The position numbers and the translations under genes were made by a program. Below the pieces are notes generated by a model that made no database searches, had not been told where the DNA came from, and worked only from the letters and a program-made list of their open reading frames with translations. Source: Tubulanus polymorphus (Eukaryota > Nemertea > Palaeonemertea > Tubulaniformes > Tubulanidae). From it: a stretch of DNA of 60,000 nt. Location of the stretch: positions 21,149,110 to 21,209,109 of the forward strand of contig NC_134030.1 of NCBI RefSeq assembly GCF_964204645.1. The letters are read 5' to 3'. Shown one piece after another: positions 37,764 through 48,232 of the stretch (positions within the stretch are counted from its first letter, which is position 1; the number at the start of each line of letters is the position of its first letter).

Positions 37764-40047
37764 ACTTTTAACTTTTATAGATGTTATTCCAGGTGTAACT
37801 AGTAATTACACCTAGCTAATCCCAGGAGTAGATTACATAATGACTGAGCCAATGATGTGGAGAGTCTGTATATTTAGTACACAGGGATCTGTATTTAATT
37901 TATTTATCTGATAACATGCTGGCAATGATTGCAGGAACTGGTCAGGGACTAATATCTTTAAGAGATTATATCTTTTAGTAAAGGTCAGTGCAGCGGAGTC
38001 TGAGGGTTTGCATATGTTAAGTCTACAGTTACCTGTGAGATACTTCATTACTGAATAATTTCAAATTTAGACGCAAAATATCGTTACTGATTTCAGCAAA
38101 GATTTTCAATTTAGACGCAAATTTTAAAGTAGATTTTGATATATTTCCTAAGTTTAGCTGGTCTATAGTTCAACAGAATCGGCCTAATTCGTAGTTTGTC
38201 CGCGGGCGGACCCAGCAGCAAGACCTGAAGATAATTTCTAAAGTCAAACATTAGTCTAAATAGGTATTGACTGGCTGAGGAAAATGATTTTATTAGAAAG
38301 CGCCTTAAGATGATTATGCAACGAAAATTTAGAAAATAAAATTTTTCGTCCCATTTGTGAGGACGTTTTCTGTTGTGTTAGCAAGGTCGTATTTTTATCT
38401 TGTTGGCTTCGACATTTTTGTCCTATTTGCCTGGATATTTTGCGTGGACATTTTAATCTCGCATTCACACACGCACACGCCTATTCTAGCCCGCTTTTAG
38501 GAACCACCATCTTGAACTGCAGATGATTTCTGAGTCTCGGCGCGCAAACCGACAAGATTTTAGGCTGGACGCGCATCTGTGGCCTGAGCAGACGCCACAA
38601 TCTGCTGCGGTCGTATTTTCATAAAGGCTTTGTAATGTTCTCTGTAGAAGAAACACTGCTGCACGGCGTAGAGATGATGTTGTGTATGGTTAGATATAGA
38701 GGTTTAGTGTGCACACCTGTCGCGGCTTAAAGAAAACCTCCTTTATATCCTATATGTCATTATTCTATCATCGCATGTATGAATAATCATTGCATTGCAT
38801 TTGATAACGCTCGGGATCGTGACTGACTAATTTGTACCTTATGGAAATATTGCTGCAGTCTCAGCCTATATCTATGAGTCCACCACGGTTGTAAGGGGGC
38901 TCGTACCCATTAGGTTCTTTCAGACCCTCTCTCGTGCGATGGGCACCGGTGACGACGAAATTACGCGCACTTACCGGGGCTCGAACTCGGGTCTCGTATT
39001 CGTAGAAAGCGCGGGGAAAGTGAACGTTTACAATTTGACAAATCTTACCAAAAATCTGGCAAACTCAGGGAGTGTAGATAACGCTATCGACCACGTGTGT
39101 TTCTTTATCAATACGCGATTCAATGAAAAATGAATGAATCTTAATATTCTAAGCCTAGAAAGTTTCTCAGATTCACTCGGGGAATTTTGCGTTTTCACAT
39201 GGAAAAATCACGAACAAAAATTAGGGAATTTGTAAATGGGTGGAAAGTTGCCTCCTTAAAAGTTCCCCAATTCCGGCGAAAAACATCGCGCCCTGTGTGT
39301 TGTCCGTATTTGCGTGAAATTCTTCGCTCGAGCAAGAGGCCGCTCACAGCATCAACCCTACTCTCACATGCTCGCTGATAATTATTATCACAAATTCGGA
39401 TTATTGCGATTATCAAGCAGCTCCTTACGATATCTAAAAGTGCTCAACGTATGAAAGCTATTTACTACTACTACGCTATGTATTTGTGTATAGATGTGGA
39501 GTGTATATCGCTGTAATCGGGGTCTCGTCGGTCCGCGATTCATCTCCGAGATTCATCAATACCAATTATAGGCTTCATCGATTCATTAATTGGTCGCGGT
39601 TAATAGTCGATTGATTCGGCTAATCGGTCGACGACTTGTACACCTCTTCGATCGACCGCCAGTCGACGACTGGTTGGCTTCATATACGCGCGCTGATTGA
39701 CTTCGTCGTGAGGTGGGGGGAATGACTCATCAGTCTCTTTGGAGAGTCGTTCAAGGTTTTGATTGTAATAAACCTATGAATCCTACATTATAAGAATCAA
39801 GATGGGAAAATAAATATAGCTGCAAAGCGGCGATATTGGGTTTTCAGCGGCAGGGTCAGGTTCAACTCAAAATTTTGGTATGGTTACTTTTGATAACTTC
39901 ACGCTTTTGACAATTCAAATCTAACCATTTCTAGCCTAAATCATTTCATGTAGTTGCGCCCTATGTTTTAGTTATAGTCAACAACCATATTTTAATGCTG
40001 TTAACTGAATAATTACCTGATTTAATTTGATGCCGTGGTTCATTAAG
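37764..40047. other. Unassigned 2.3 kb region
   Basis: Apart from the SINE-like segment at 38885-39005, no repeat or gene recognised. TTTAGACGCAAA occurs twice (38070, 38113). Small frames at 37833-38048, 38256-38468 and 39187-39416 match no family I know. Confidence 0.4.
38885..39005 (-). mobile_element. Possible tRNA-derived SINE
   Basis: On the minus strand GAGTTCGAGCCCCGG is a B-box-like word. About 80 nt later comes AATGGGTACGAGCC, the AATGGGTAC motif often found near the body end of marine-animal SINEs and also present in the SINE at 58971-59110. Confidence 0.42.
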
Positions 40048-40297
40048 CAATGGTTTATGCTTACAGCATATCGTACCATGGTATGTGAAACAATGGTTTA
40101 TGCTTACAGCATATCTTACCATGGTATGTGAAACAATGGTTTATGCTTACAGCATATCCTACCATGGTATGTGAAACAATCGTTTATGCTTACAGCATAT
40201 CATACCATGGTATGTGAAACAATGGTTTATGCTTACAGCATATCATACCATGGTATGTGAAACAATGGTTTATACATACGGCGTATCGTACCATGGT
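40048..40297 (+). repeat. 43 bp tandem repeat with a palindromic core, ~5.7 copies
   Basis: Unit CAATGGTTTATGCTTACAGC, ATATCATACCATGGTATGTG, AAA. CATACCATGGTATG is a perfect 14 bp palindrome in most units. Confidence 0.94.
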
Positions 40298-40636
40298 AAT
40301 TTAAAGTCATTGAATGCTTTAAAAATCGGTACTGATTTCGTTTCTTGTGAATTTCTTCGCCGCACGCGTCAAATCGACTCTAAGAGTCGTCAGTCAATCG
40401 CTTTTAACGCTGTGTTGCCGATGGCGATATTTCGATTCACTCTAAAACTCTCTCCCGCGCTCGCTGTCGGCTTAGAATAACGTGTGACATTTAGTCGCGT
40501 CAGTTAAATTCCCGCGAGTCGTTTTGACGTGTTTCGCTCGCGTTCGAACGAATTACGTATCGATGGTTATGAGTTTTAACCGGCTCGGACGATCGCTGAG
40601 ATCTCCGACTTCATTCGTCGTCATAAATATACAATA
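40298..40636. other. Unassigned spacer
   Basis: CpG-moderate unique sequence. No gene. Confidence 0.4.
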
Positions 40637-41071
40637 GCGGCCATCTTGAATATCATTAATTCTCTGGTCAAATACGATGTATTTGTTTAAATTTTCAGTC
40701 TTACATGTTAAGTGTAATGATTATCTTTTTATAAAATTGCTCTATATAAAATATATTATTCCTATTATTATTAACTTTATCATTAAAAATATTATTATTA
40801 TCATTATTATTAATTAATCATTATGATGTATATGATAGCAGCCATCTTGAATATTAAGTTTTGGCTGGTTTAAACTAAATGATGTTAGCCATTTTGAATA
40901 CGATAGGTTTTATGGTCAAAATACACGATAGCAGCCATCTTGAATATAGGTATTTTTTAAGACTGAAATAAATGATGGTAGCCATTTTGAATACGATAAA
41001 TTTTTTTTCGATAGCAATCATCTTGACTAGTAGTATTTTTCGGATTGAAATAAATGATGGTAGCCATCTTG
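40637..41071 (+). promoter_or_regulatory. Cluster of seven YY1-like GCCATCTTG words
   Basis: GCGGCCATCTTG (40637), GCAGCCATCTTG (40838 and 40931), GCCATTTTG (40888, 40981), a degenerate GCAATCATCTTG (~41011) and GCCATCTTG (41063), mostly followed by AATA. The reverse complement CAAGATGGC is the YY1/Pho core. Spacing is irregular (about 40-200 bp), so this may be a decayed tandem repeat as well as a binding-site cluster. Confidence 0.5.
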
Positions 41072-41408
41072 AATAATATCTTTTTTCTTGGCGAAATTTA
41101 TGATATTTTCGGTTTTTCGGTCGAATTCGGTTTTTCGGGTCAAATTCAGTTCGCGTGACTACTTTCGTAAGAAATGACTAACGGACTAGCGGACTAGAAA
41201 GCGAGTTTAATTCGATCATAAAACGATCGCGCGTCGCGGCGAAATTTAATTTCTGTCGTTATGACGACTTCAAACGCCGAGCGTCGCCTCGCGAGATTTA
41301 CGAAAAATCAGGTATTTCCGTTTTCGCGCGATGGAGACTTCGCCCCGCCCTGAGATATAATTTACTGGCTTGTTAATTTTCTCTTTTCATCTACGAAATA
41401 AATAACGC
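41072..41408. other. Unassigned CpG-rich spacer
   Basis: 41160-41340 is CpG-rich. No gene recognised. Confidence 0.4.
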
Positions 41409-41713
41409 GTGGGGGGAGGAGGCACGGGGAGGTGGGGAGGAGGCACGGGGAGGTGGGGAGGATGCACGGGGAGAGGGGAGGATGCACGGGGAGAGGGGAG
41501 GAGGTGGGGAGGACATACGGGGAGAGGGGAGGATGCACGGGGAGGTGGGGAGGACGCACGGGGAGAGGGGAGGACACACGGGGAGGTGGGGAGGAGGCAC
41601 GGGGAGAGGGGAGGACGCACGGGGAGAGGGAGGATATACGGGGAGGTGGGGAGGAGGCACGGGGAGAGGGGAGGATGCACGGGGAGAGGGGAGGATGCAC
41701 GGGGAGAGGGGAG
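41409..41713 (+). repeat. G-rich minisatellite with strong quadruplex potential
   Basis: Words GGAGGATGCACGGGGAGAGG and GGAGGTGGGGAGGAGGCACG repeat every 20-26 bp, giving many closely spaced GGGG runs on the + strand. Gly/Arg-rich + frames and Pro/Ser-rich minus frames are artefacts. Confidence 0.93.
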
Positions 41714-41845
41714 TCTGTGCTAGCGCTAGTTTTAACCGCGTTTGAAAATTTTGATTTCGTTAAAAGTTAACGAAGTAACAAAGACTGACTTGGACTTGGA
41801 CTCGGTTCCGCTGTCACAATTTGAATATCTGAACTCAGTTCATCA

Positions 41846-41985
41846 GGGGCCGGTTGCTTAGTCATGGCTTAGACTTAAGACCAATCTAAGACCAACTAAG
41901 TTCTTTAGCCAATCTAACAACTTAAGACCAGTCTTAAGATTTAAGACTACTTTTTGACTTAGGTCATGACTGTGCAACTGGCCCC
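41846..41985. mobile_element. Solo family C MITE (140 bp)
   Basis: Ends GGGGCCGGTTGCTTAGTCAT and GACTGTGCAACTGGCCCC are imperfect inverted repeats. The interior contains CCAATCTAACAACTTAAGAC, the family C tandem unit, in about two partial copies. Confidence 0.88.
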
Positions 41986-42140
41986 GGGGCTTTGTTCGAT
42001 TTAAGACCAATCTTAGGTTCTACCATCTTGGTTCTATAGTCAATCTAACAACTTAAAACCAGTCTGTTGCTGATATATCGGCTTTAGAACTAAGCTGGTC
42101 CTAGACTAGTCGGTCTAAGCCCTGACTATGGAACCGGTCC
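41986..42140. mobile_element. Second, diverged family C MITE directly abutting the first
   Basis: Starts GGGGCTTTGTTCGATTTAAG and ends CTGACTATGGAACCGGTCC. It joins the preceding element head to tail with no spacer (junction GCCCCGGGGC), so one inserted at the other's edge. Confidence 0.65.
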
Positions 42141-42424
42141 TAGTTACAGTTCGACATTTAGAGTCAGACCCTACCTGTGGAGCTAAGTCCAGATATCTGT
42201 AATGTTGAAATTGGACTAATTTTTTCGGGGAAAAATTTCACTTGAATCTTACTCAGAACTGGACGGTTAACTTTTCAAAAGGATAGAAATAGAATTGAAA
42301 GTGTATATTATTATGGACAAGCTTGATATGCAGAATATTGAAATTGTCGATGATATGCGATAATCAGTTTAATTGTTGACAATTATGTGTTAATGTGTTG
42401 TTCCTGTAAGCTAGTGTAAAAGTG

Positions 42425-43181
42425 CGTCTATTTGAGCTGTCAACCAACTCTGATTATCAGGAATAGTCTGAAAATACTTGATTGTCCCCCCTGACGCACA
42501 CAGAGCTGTCAACCATCCCTGATTGTCAGGAACAGTCTCTGAAAATACTGTACTGTCCCCCCTGACGCACACAGAACTGTCAACAATCCCTGATTGTCAG
42601 GAACCGTCTCTGAAAATACTGTACTGTCCCCCCTGACGCACACAGAGCTGTCAACAATCCCCGATTGTCAGGAACAGTCTCTGAAAATACTTTGCTGTCC
42701 CCCCTGATGTACACAGAGCTGTCAACAATCCCTGATTGTCAGGAACAGTCTCTGAAAATACTTTGCTGTCCCCCCTGCCGCACACAGAGCTGTCAACAAT
42801 CCCTGGGGCCGGTTGCATAGTCATGGCTTTGACTTAAGACCAGTCTAAGACCAACTTAGTTCTATAGCCAATCTAACAACTTAAGACCAGTCTTAAGATT
42901 AAAGACCACTTTTTGACTTAAGTCACGACTGCGCAACCGGGCCCCTGGTTATCAAGATCAGTCTTTGAAAATACTTTGCTGTCCCCCCTGACGCACACAG
43001 AGCTGTCAACCATCCCTGATTGTCAGGAACAGTTTCTGGAAATACTTCACTGTCCTCCCTGATGCACACAGAGCTGTCAACAAACCCTGATTGTCAGGAA
43101 CAGTTTCTGAAAATACTTTGCTGTCCCCCCTGACGCACGCAGAGCTGTCAACCATCCCTGATTGTCAGCAAAAGTCTCTAA
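42425..43181 (+). repeat. Family E array, 71 bp unit, ~8.7 copies, interrupted by a MITE
   Basis: Unit GAGCTGTCAACCATCCCTGA, TTGTCAGGAACAGTCTCTGA, AAATACTGTACTGTCCCCCC, TGACGCACACA. CCTGATTGTCAGG is a small perfect hairpin (5 bp stem, 3 nt loop) and each unit has a C6 run. The array ends 175 bp before the PCBP start codon, so it lies in the gene's 5' UTR, promoter or an upstream intron. Confidence 0.94.
42805..42945. mobile_element. Intact family C MITE inserted in the family E array (141 bp)
   Basis: GGGGCCGGTTGCATAGTCAT at the left and CGACTGCGCAACCGGGCCCC at the right are TIRs. Upstream the array reads AACAATCCCT and downstream it resumes in register with CTGGTTATCAAGATCAG, so the empty site is defined by neighbouring units. 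A short CCT/CCTG target duplication is possible but ambiguous against the GGGG/CCCC ends. Confidence 0.92.
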
Positions 43182-43245
43182 TTGCCGCCGAATCAATTTT
43201 TCAGGCTTAATTCCTCAAAACCGATTGCGTTTTTCTATTTAGCAG

Positions 43246-43315
43246 GATTGACACCGAGCCGGTAGTGAGATATCGTTTAGAAGTGAACAACACATTGTGA
43301 AAGTCTCGTTGGTAA

Positions 43316-43352
<37 letters not shown>

Positions 43353-43356
43353 AACG
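43246..43356 (+). other. PCBP: Tentative PCBP 5' UTR segment
   Basis: GCGTTTTTCTATTTAGCAG just upstream looks like a 3' splice acceptor, so this exon may start near 43246 with a non-coding exon further upstream. A (TA)n tract of ~28 bp at 43320-43347 lies only 9 bp before the ATG, an unusual placement. The true transcription start cannot be read from the sequence. Confidence 0.35.
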
Positions 43357-43437
43357 ATGGAACCCGAACAGAAGCAGACGAATGGCGGAACGCCGGTTTC
43401 ATCTACTCTTACTATACGTATGATAATGCAGGGAAAG
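43357..43437 (+). CDS. PCBP: PCBP (poly(rC)-binding protein) coding exon 1
   Basis: Encodes 27 residues starting MEPEQKQTNGG and ending TLTIRMIMQGK. The last part is strand beta-1 of KH domain 1 and the start of the helix that leads to the GxxG loop, closely matching the TLTIRLLMHGK-type sequence of vertebrate PCBPs. PCBPs are three-KH RNA-binding proteins that bind C-rich RNA and act in mRNA stability, translation control and splicing. The ATG has a good context (A at -3, G at +4) and no in-frame upstream ATG is near. The exon ends in a consensus donor, AAAG|GTAGGT, phase 0. The reading continues without gap into EVGSIIGK at 57162. hnRNP K is excluded because it has a different KH1 sequence. 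Whether an upstream non-coding exon exists is not known. Confidence 0.93.
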
Positions 43438-43734
43438 GTAGGTAGAGCGCGCTACTGTCTTTTATTGTTATTTTTATTTTTTATATTATTATTTTTTTTT
43501 TATCTGAAAATAGGGATTGTCCCCATTATTTATTTATTTGGCTGGTAAATTTCGTTTGATTTTTCGACTGAGTGCCCCTTACAGCCCGCCACACCTGCCG
43601 GGAGCGAAACAGGGGGTTTGATTTTGAAATCGCAAATCGAAGTACTTGTTATTAGCGTTGATTATTTGAGACCTAACTTCGAAGACGAGCTCGTTCTCAG
43701 AATAGCCAATGCCGTTACTGGTATCCCTATAATA

Positions 43735-43870
43735 AGGTTGTGGATTATATAGTTTCTATCTTCCTTTCATTGTTTATAGTGTTCACCCTTTTCTGGGTTT
43801 GTTCTCTTTCATTCATAATCATGCACCTCGATTCGTGATGAATAAACGAATTTGAACTCGATTTTCCGAT
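43735..43870 (+). mobile_element. Possible retroelement tail
   Basis: ATGAATAAACGAATTTGAA near 43838 resembles the AATAAA-containing 3' end of CR1/L2-type elements. No coding part is present. Weak call. Confidence 0.25.
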
Positions 43871-44174
43871 TCGAGTTTACGGCTGATATTCGGATCCGTC
43901 ATGGCAAAAAAAATTCAGTTCTTGGTCGTTCATTTTGCGAGTTTAATTTTTAACTCGAATCTTTGTAACTGTGTCCGGAATCCTACTCTGACGTTTCCTG
44001 TTTTTGTGGCTATTTACAAAACGTAACAGGCATAAGATAGGCCCGGACTTAGCTCCTCCGCGAGGCTCCTTGCGATTTATAAAGTGGATAGTTAACATAT
44101 CGATAATTCAGAGTTAATCGTTCTGTGGTTTATTTACCCGCCGGTTATCTTTAACCAACCTTTCAACAACTCCA

Positions 44175-44272
44175 GGGTCCAGTTCCACAGTTGTGAGTTA
44201 AGTTAACTCATTGAAAATGAACTAGCTTTAACTCACGAGTTAACTCTAACTCACGACTGTGGAACTGGGTCC
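44175..44272. mobile_element. Solo family D MITE (~98 bp)
   Basis: GGGTCCAGTTCCACAGTTGT and GACTGTGGAACTGGGTCC at the two ends are ~25 bp inverted repeats extending through GTGAGTTA. The interior is GAGTTAACTC-rich. The TIR contains GTTCCACAGTTGTG, the core of every family D array. Confidence 0.85.
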
Positions 44273-44335
44273 AGAAGTCGAAGACCAAAAATAGTCTATA
44301 ATTTAGACTTCGGCGTAGAGCTAGATTTTAGTCAC

Positions 44336-44352
44336 GGCGCCATCTGGTGATC
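44336..44352 (-). promoter_or_regulatory. CTCF-like site in PCBP intron 1
   Basis: On the minus strand it reads ATCACCAGATGGCGCCG, a good match to the CTCF core CCASYAGRKGGCRS. Binding is inferred only. Confidence 0.45.
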
Positions 44353-44740
44353 GGGTACGTAGCCTTAATTTGAATTGGACGATCATTACTCAACTCTGTC
44401 CTGTCGTTTTGAAATAGGATCGTAAATGAAAATACGAAGTCGTTAAATATCGACTGAATGATGTTTATCGTTGACGGATATTTTCTGATGTAAGATTGAT
44501 AAGCGTCGGTACGAGGGGGAGGGTTCGGTCTGTGTGTGTGTGTGGTTGCAATCTGTTCTCTCAGTCTCCGCTGCTCAGCCGGAAAATTGCTATCCCTACA
44601 ACCATAAAATCATTCTGTCGTTACCGCTTCACGGCGAGCCGGTCTAATCCGGTCTAATCGGCCGTTTATACCTCGAGCGCACGACCCCCCCAGCCGTCGC
44701 GCTGTGCACCAGCTGACATATTCAATCATCAACCGCGAGA

Positions 44741-45310
44741 GATCCACCAGGTGTCGCTAGTGTGCACTAGGACATCAACTACTGCAGCAATAGAGGATCC
44801 ACTAGGTGTCACTAGTGTGCAGTAGGACATCAACTACTGCGGCAATAGAGGATTCCACTTGTGGCAAGTGAGGATCCACAAGGTGTCGCTAGTGAAACTA
44901 ACACCAGCTACTGCGGCAATGTATGATTCCTCTCGGCAAATGAGGATCAACCAGGTGTCGCTAGTGTGCACTAGGACATCAACTACTGCAGCATTAGAGG
45001 ATTCCACTTGTGACAAGTGAGGATCCACCAGGTGTTGCTAGTGTGCAGTAGGACATCAACTACTGCAGTAATAGAGGATTCCACTTGTGGCAAGTTAGGA
45101 TCCACAAGGTGTCGCTAGTGAAACTAACACCAGCTACTGCAGTAATAGAGGATTCCACTTGTGGCAAGTGAGGATCCACCAGGTGTCGCTAGTGCGCAGT
45201 AGGACATCAACTAGCGTGACAATACAAGATTCCACTTGCTGCAAGTGAGGATCTATCAGGTGGCGCTAGTGCATAGTAAGACTTCAACTCCTCTGGCAAT
45301 ACAGGATATT
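44741..45310 (+). repeat. Family B array in PCBP intron 1, ~7.5 copies
   Basis: Direct 77 bp units. A variant unit (CTAGTGAAACTAACACCAGC) occurs twice about 240 bp apart, showing a multi-unit duplication. The last unit has ATCAGGTGGCGCTAGTG, which restores a full CTCF-like core. Confidence 0.93.
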
Positions 45311-45573
45311 GTCACTGCCGTCAAGTCTGTTTTCAATCCAGTTTATTAATGATTTTAAGCGTATTGAAATTGAGTCGGGAGTTTACGAATGAATCCTAAC
45401 TTTTTTTAACGGATTTCGTGAGATATTATATTCCTTTCATCGCTCAAAGTGCATTAAAGGTGAGAAGATGAGAGACAACCAACACTTTGTGGTTGTCGCT
45501 GTAACCATTCTTGCATCATCAAAGTCAACATATTGTATTAAAGCAATGTTACACTCCCACTCATTAGAAATGG

Positions 45574-45626
45574 AACTCTCCCTCCCTCCCTCCCTTTCTC
45601 TCCCTCCCTCCCTTTCTCTCCCTCCC

Positions 45627-45668
<42 letters not shown>

Positions 45669-45797
45669 CCCTCCCCCCTCCCTCCCTCTCTCTCTCTCTC
45701 CCTTCCTCCCTTTCTCCCTCTCACTCCCCTCTATCTCTTTCTCCTCCCTCTATCTCTCTCTCTCTCTCTCCCCCTCTCTCCCCCGCCTCCCCCTCAT
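45574..45797 (+). repeat. Pyrimidine tract in PCBP intron 1
   Basis: CCCTCCCTCCCTTTCTCTCC-type sequence on the sense strand, with (CT)n in the middle. On the transcript it is a C/U-rich tract of ~220 nt. Confidence 0.93.
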
Positions 45798-46330
45798 GCG
45801 GAACACTACCCTCGCCGCTCATCTAACAATGATCACCGCGGCGTTGCGTCGTAACTTTCATCTCATCACCGTGGTTACGATTATTGCTCAGGTGTGCCGT
45901 CGTCGTCGGCGACGACAATGCGCGGCGAATTTCGGCTACAAGACGAAATTGAATTTATAATCTCATAGCGGTGTTTATGATGAAATCTGGCTGCGGGAAA
46001 ATGATGACGATGACGATGATGATGATGATGATGATGATGATGATAGATTTTTGCAAAGGTAATAAATAAACCGGGCGCCTTGTTTCGTAAGTTCAAGGGT
46101 CTTTTATTTCCATTTCATTAGGATTATACGTCACCGCGTTCGTTCCTCTCCGTTCCCCGTCGGCTTACCGAAGCGTTATTGATAGTTCTGTTGGGTAATC
46201 GGCAAATCGGTATTTCGCGCTTCCTACGTGCACGCACGCGTGCGTGTAAAGGAATCAACGATCGTCGGAGAATTGAATGTTTTTCAACCCTCTCATCGTT
46301 CACTGATTCGTACCCTGCCTGTGGAGACAA

Positions 46331-46645
46331 TTTGAAAGTTTGTATAATGGCTGCACTACTAGCTTGCGTCTACCCCACAGTGCGCGGTGTATAATGGCTG
46401 CATTACTAGATTGCGTCTACCCCATAGTGCGGTGTATAATGTCTGCACTAGTAGATTGCGTCTACCCCACAGTGCAGTGTATAATGTCTGCACTACTAGA
46501 TTGTGTCCACCCCACAGCGCGGTGTATAATGGCTGCACCACTAGATTGCATCTACCCCACAGTGTGGTGTATAATGGTTGCACTAGTAGATTGCGTCCAC
46601 CCCACAGTGCGGTGTACATAGTGCGGTGTATAATGGGTGTATTAC
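46331..46645 (+). repeat. 45 bp tandem repeat derived from the piggyBac-like MITE, ~6.5 copies
   Basis: Unit GTATAATGGCTGCACTACTA, GATTGCGTCTACCCCACAGT, GCGGT. The segment TGCGTCTACCCCACAGTGCG, followed by GTGTATAAT, aligns with the MITE word GTGCGTCTACACCGCAGTGC, followed by GGTGTATAA (57998 onward). Frames of ~90 codons run through it because 45 is a multiple of three. Confidence 0.85.
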
Positions 46646-47530
46646 TGTATTGTGTATGTCCCTAAGTTGTTTCGATGCAGTGTACTCGCAGAGTCCATCA
46701 CCGATTAAGCGAACACCGCATTGCGAGGTAGACACCAAACGGGTTCAATAGAAGATAAACATGTGATCGGTATTTCAATCGTGTGGCGAGCACTTGTTTC
46801 GATTCCGAGCAATGTTTTAAGTGTGAAACTAACTAACTAAGAGTGTTTGAAAATTGTCACTCGAGTTCGAGTATAGATGTGAATATTCTTCGGACTGACT
46901 TCATCGGAGTTACGTTTTAAACAAACTTAGAATCAATTACAACATGAAGCCGCTTAAGGAATATCAAAATCATGACGTATGGAGCCATCCCTTTTCTGGA
47001 AGGTGGCGCCACGAATCGCCAGTTCAGAGCCTGCCTTCCCGATAGCGGCTGGCTCCGGGAATATTCAAACCATGATGTTTCGTGGTTCGTCTGATAGGTG
47101 TTACGATGAAGTCGCTCATTAAATGAATAATCCCGCAGGGTTTGAATCAGCAATCATTACGAGCGAGAGCGCGGTTTGCGAGCGCGTCGTCTGCCGGGTT
47201 TGGCTTTGATTTAGACGAGTCTTCGTACGATTCTTACACAATACCTCATACAGAGTTAATTAATGAAGATGAATGGAGCTGGCCCTGCGTGTTGAAACGG
47301 CTCTGAGGTCAGTCATAGGTTCTCATTATGTCAGAAATTCGAAACTTTTCAGAAATTGAATAGAAACCGCGGCCAGTCGGGGATTCCCTACTGAGACAAT
47401 TATTGCACCTGCTATCTCACTAGATGACGTGCACATCATTACGAAAACTCTAGAAATTCGGCTCATATTCAATGATCTTTCATATAGCTTTTAAGCCTCC
47501 CAAATGGAGCTTATCTCTTGAGAAAACTCC

Positions 47531-48232
47531 TGCAATCTAGTTGATGTCATATTGCACACTAGCGACACCTGGTGGATCCTTAGTTGCCACAAATGGAATC
47601 CTCTATAGCTGCAGTAGTTGCTGTCCTACTTCACACTAGCGACACCTGGTGGATCCTCAGTTGCCACAAGTGGAATCCTCTATTGCTGAGTAGTTGATGT
47701 CCTACTTCACACTAGTGACACATGGTGGATCCTTAGTTGCCACAAATGGAATCCTCTATAGCTGCAGTATTTGCTGTCCTACTTCACACTAGCGACACCT
47801 GGTGGATCCTCAGTTGCCACAAGTGGAATCCTCTATTGCTGAGTAGTTGATGTCCTACTTCACACTAGCGACACCTGGTGGATCCTCAGTTGCCACAAGT
47901 GGAATCTTTTATTGCTGAGTAGTTGATGTCCTACTTCACACTAGTGACACCTGGTGGATCCTTAGTTGCCACAAATGGAATCCTCTATAGCTGCAGTAGT
48001 TGCTGTCCTACTTCACACTAGCGACACCTGGTGGATCCGCAGTTGCCACAAGTGGAATCCTCTATTGCCGCAGTAGTTGATGTCCTACTGCACACTAGCG
48101 ACACCCGGTGGATCCTCACTTGCCACTAGTGGAATCCTCTATTGCCGCAGTAGTTGATGTCCTACTGCACACTAGCGACACCCGGTGGATCCTCACTTGC
48201 CACTAGTGGAATCCTTTATTGCCGCAGTAGTT
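47531..48232 (-). repeat. Family B array, inverted, in PCBP intron 1, ~9 copies
   Basis: Two subtypes: TAGCTGCAGTAGTTGCTGTC and TTGCTGAGTAGTTGATGTCC alternate in a dimeric pattern, then standard units follow. The TTGCTGAG subtype breaks the GCAGTAG palindrome. It lies opposite in orientation to 44741-45310. Confidence 0.93.

Noticed and set aside
43357-43548. Read-through of PCBP exon 1 into a 63-residue product with a hydrophobic C-terminus
   Set aside because: The frame crosses a consensus GTAGGT donor and the hydrophobic part is a T-rich intron; the KH1 continuation is found intact at 57162 and 59156.
46340-46665. Overlapping ~90-residue frames on both strands
   Set aside because: 45 bp tandem repeat with a 3n period.
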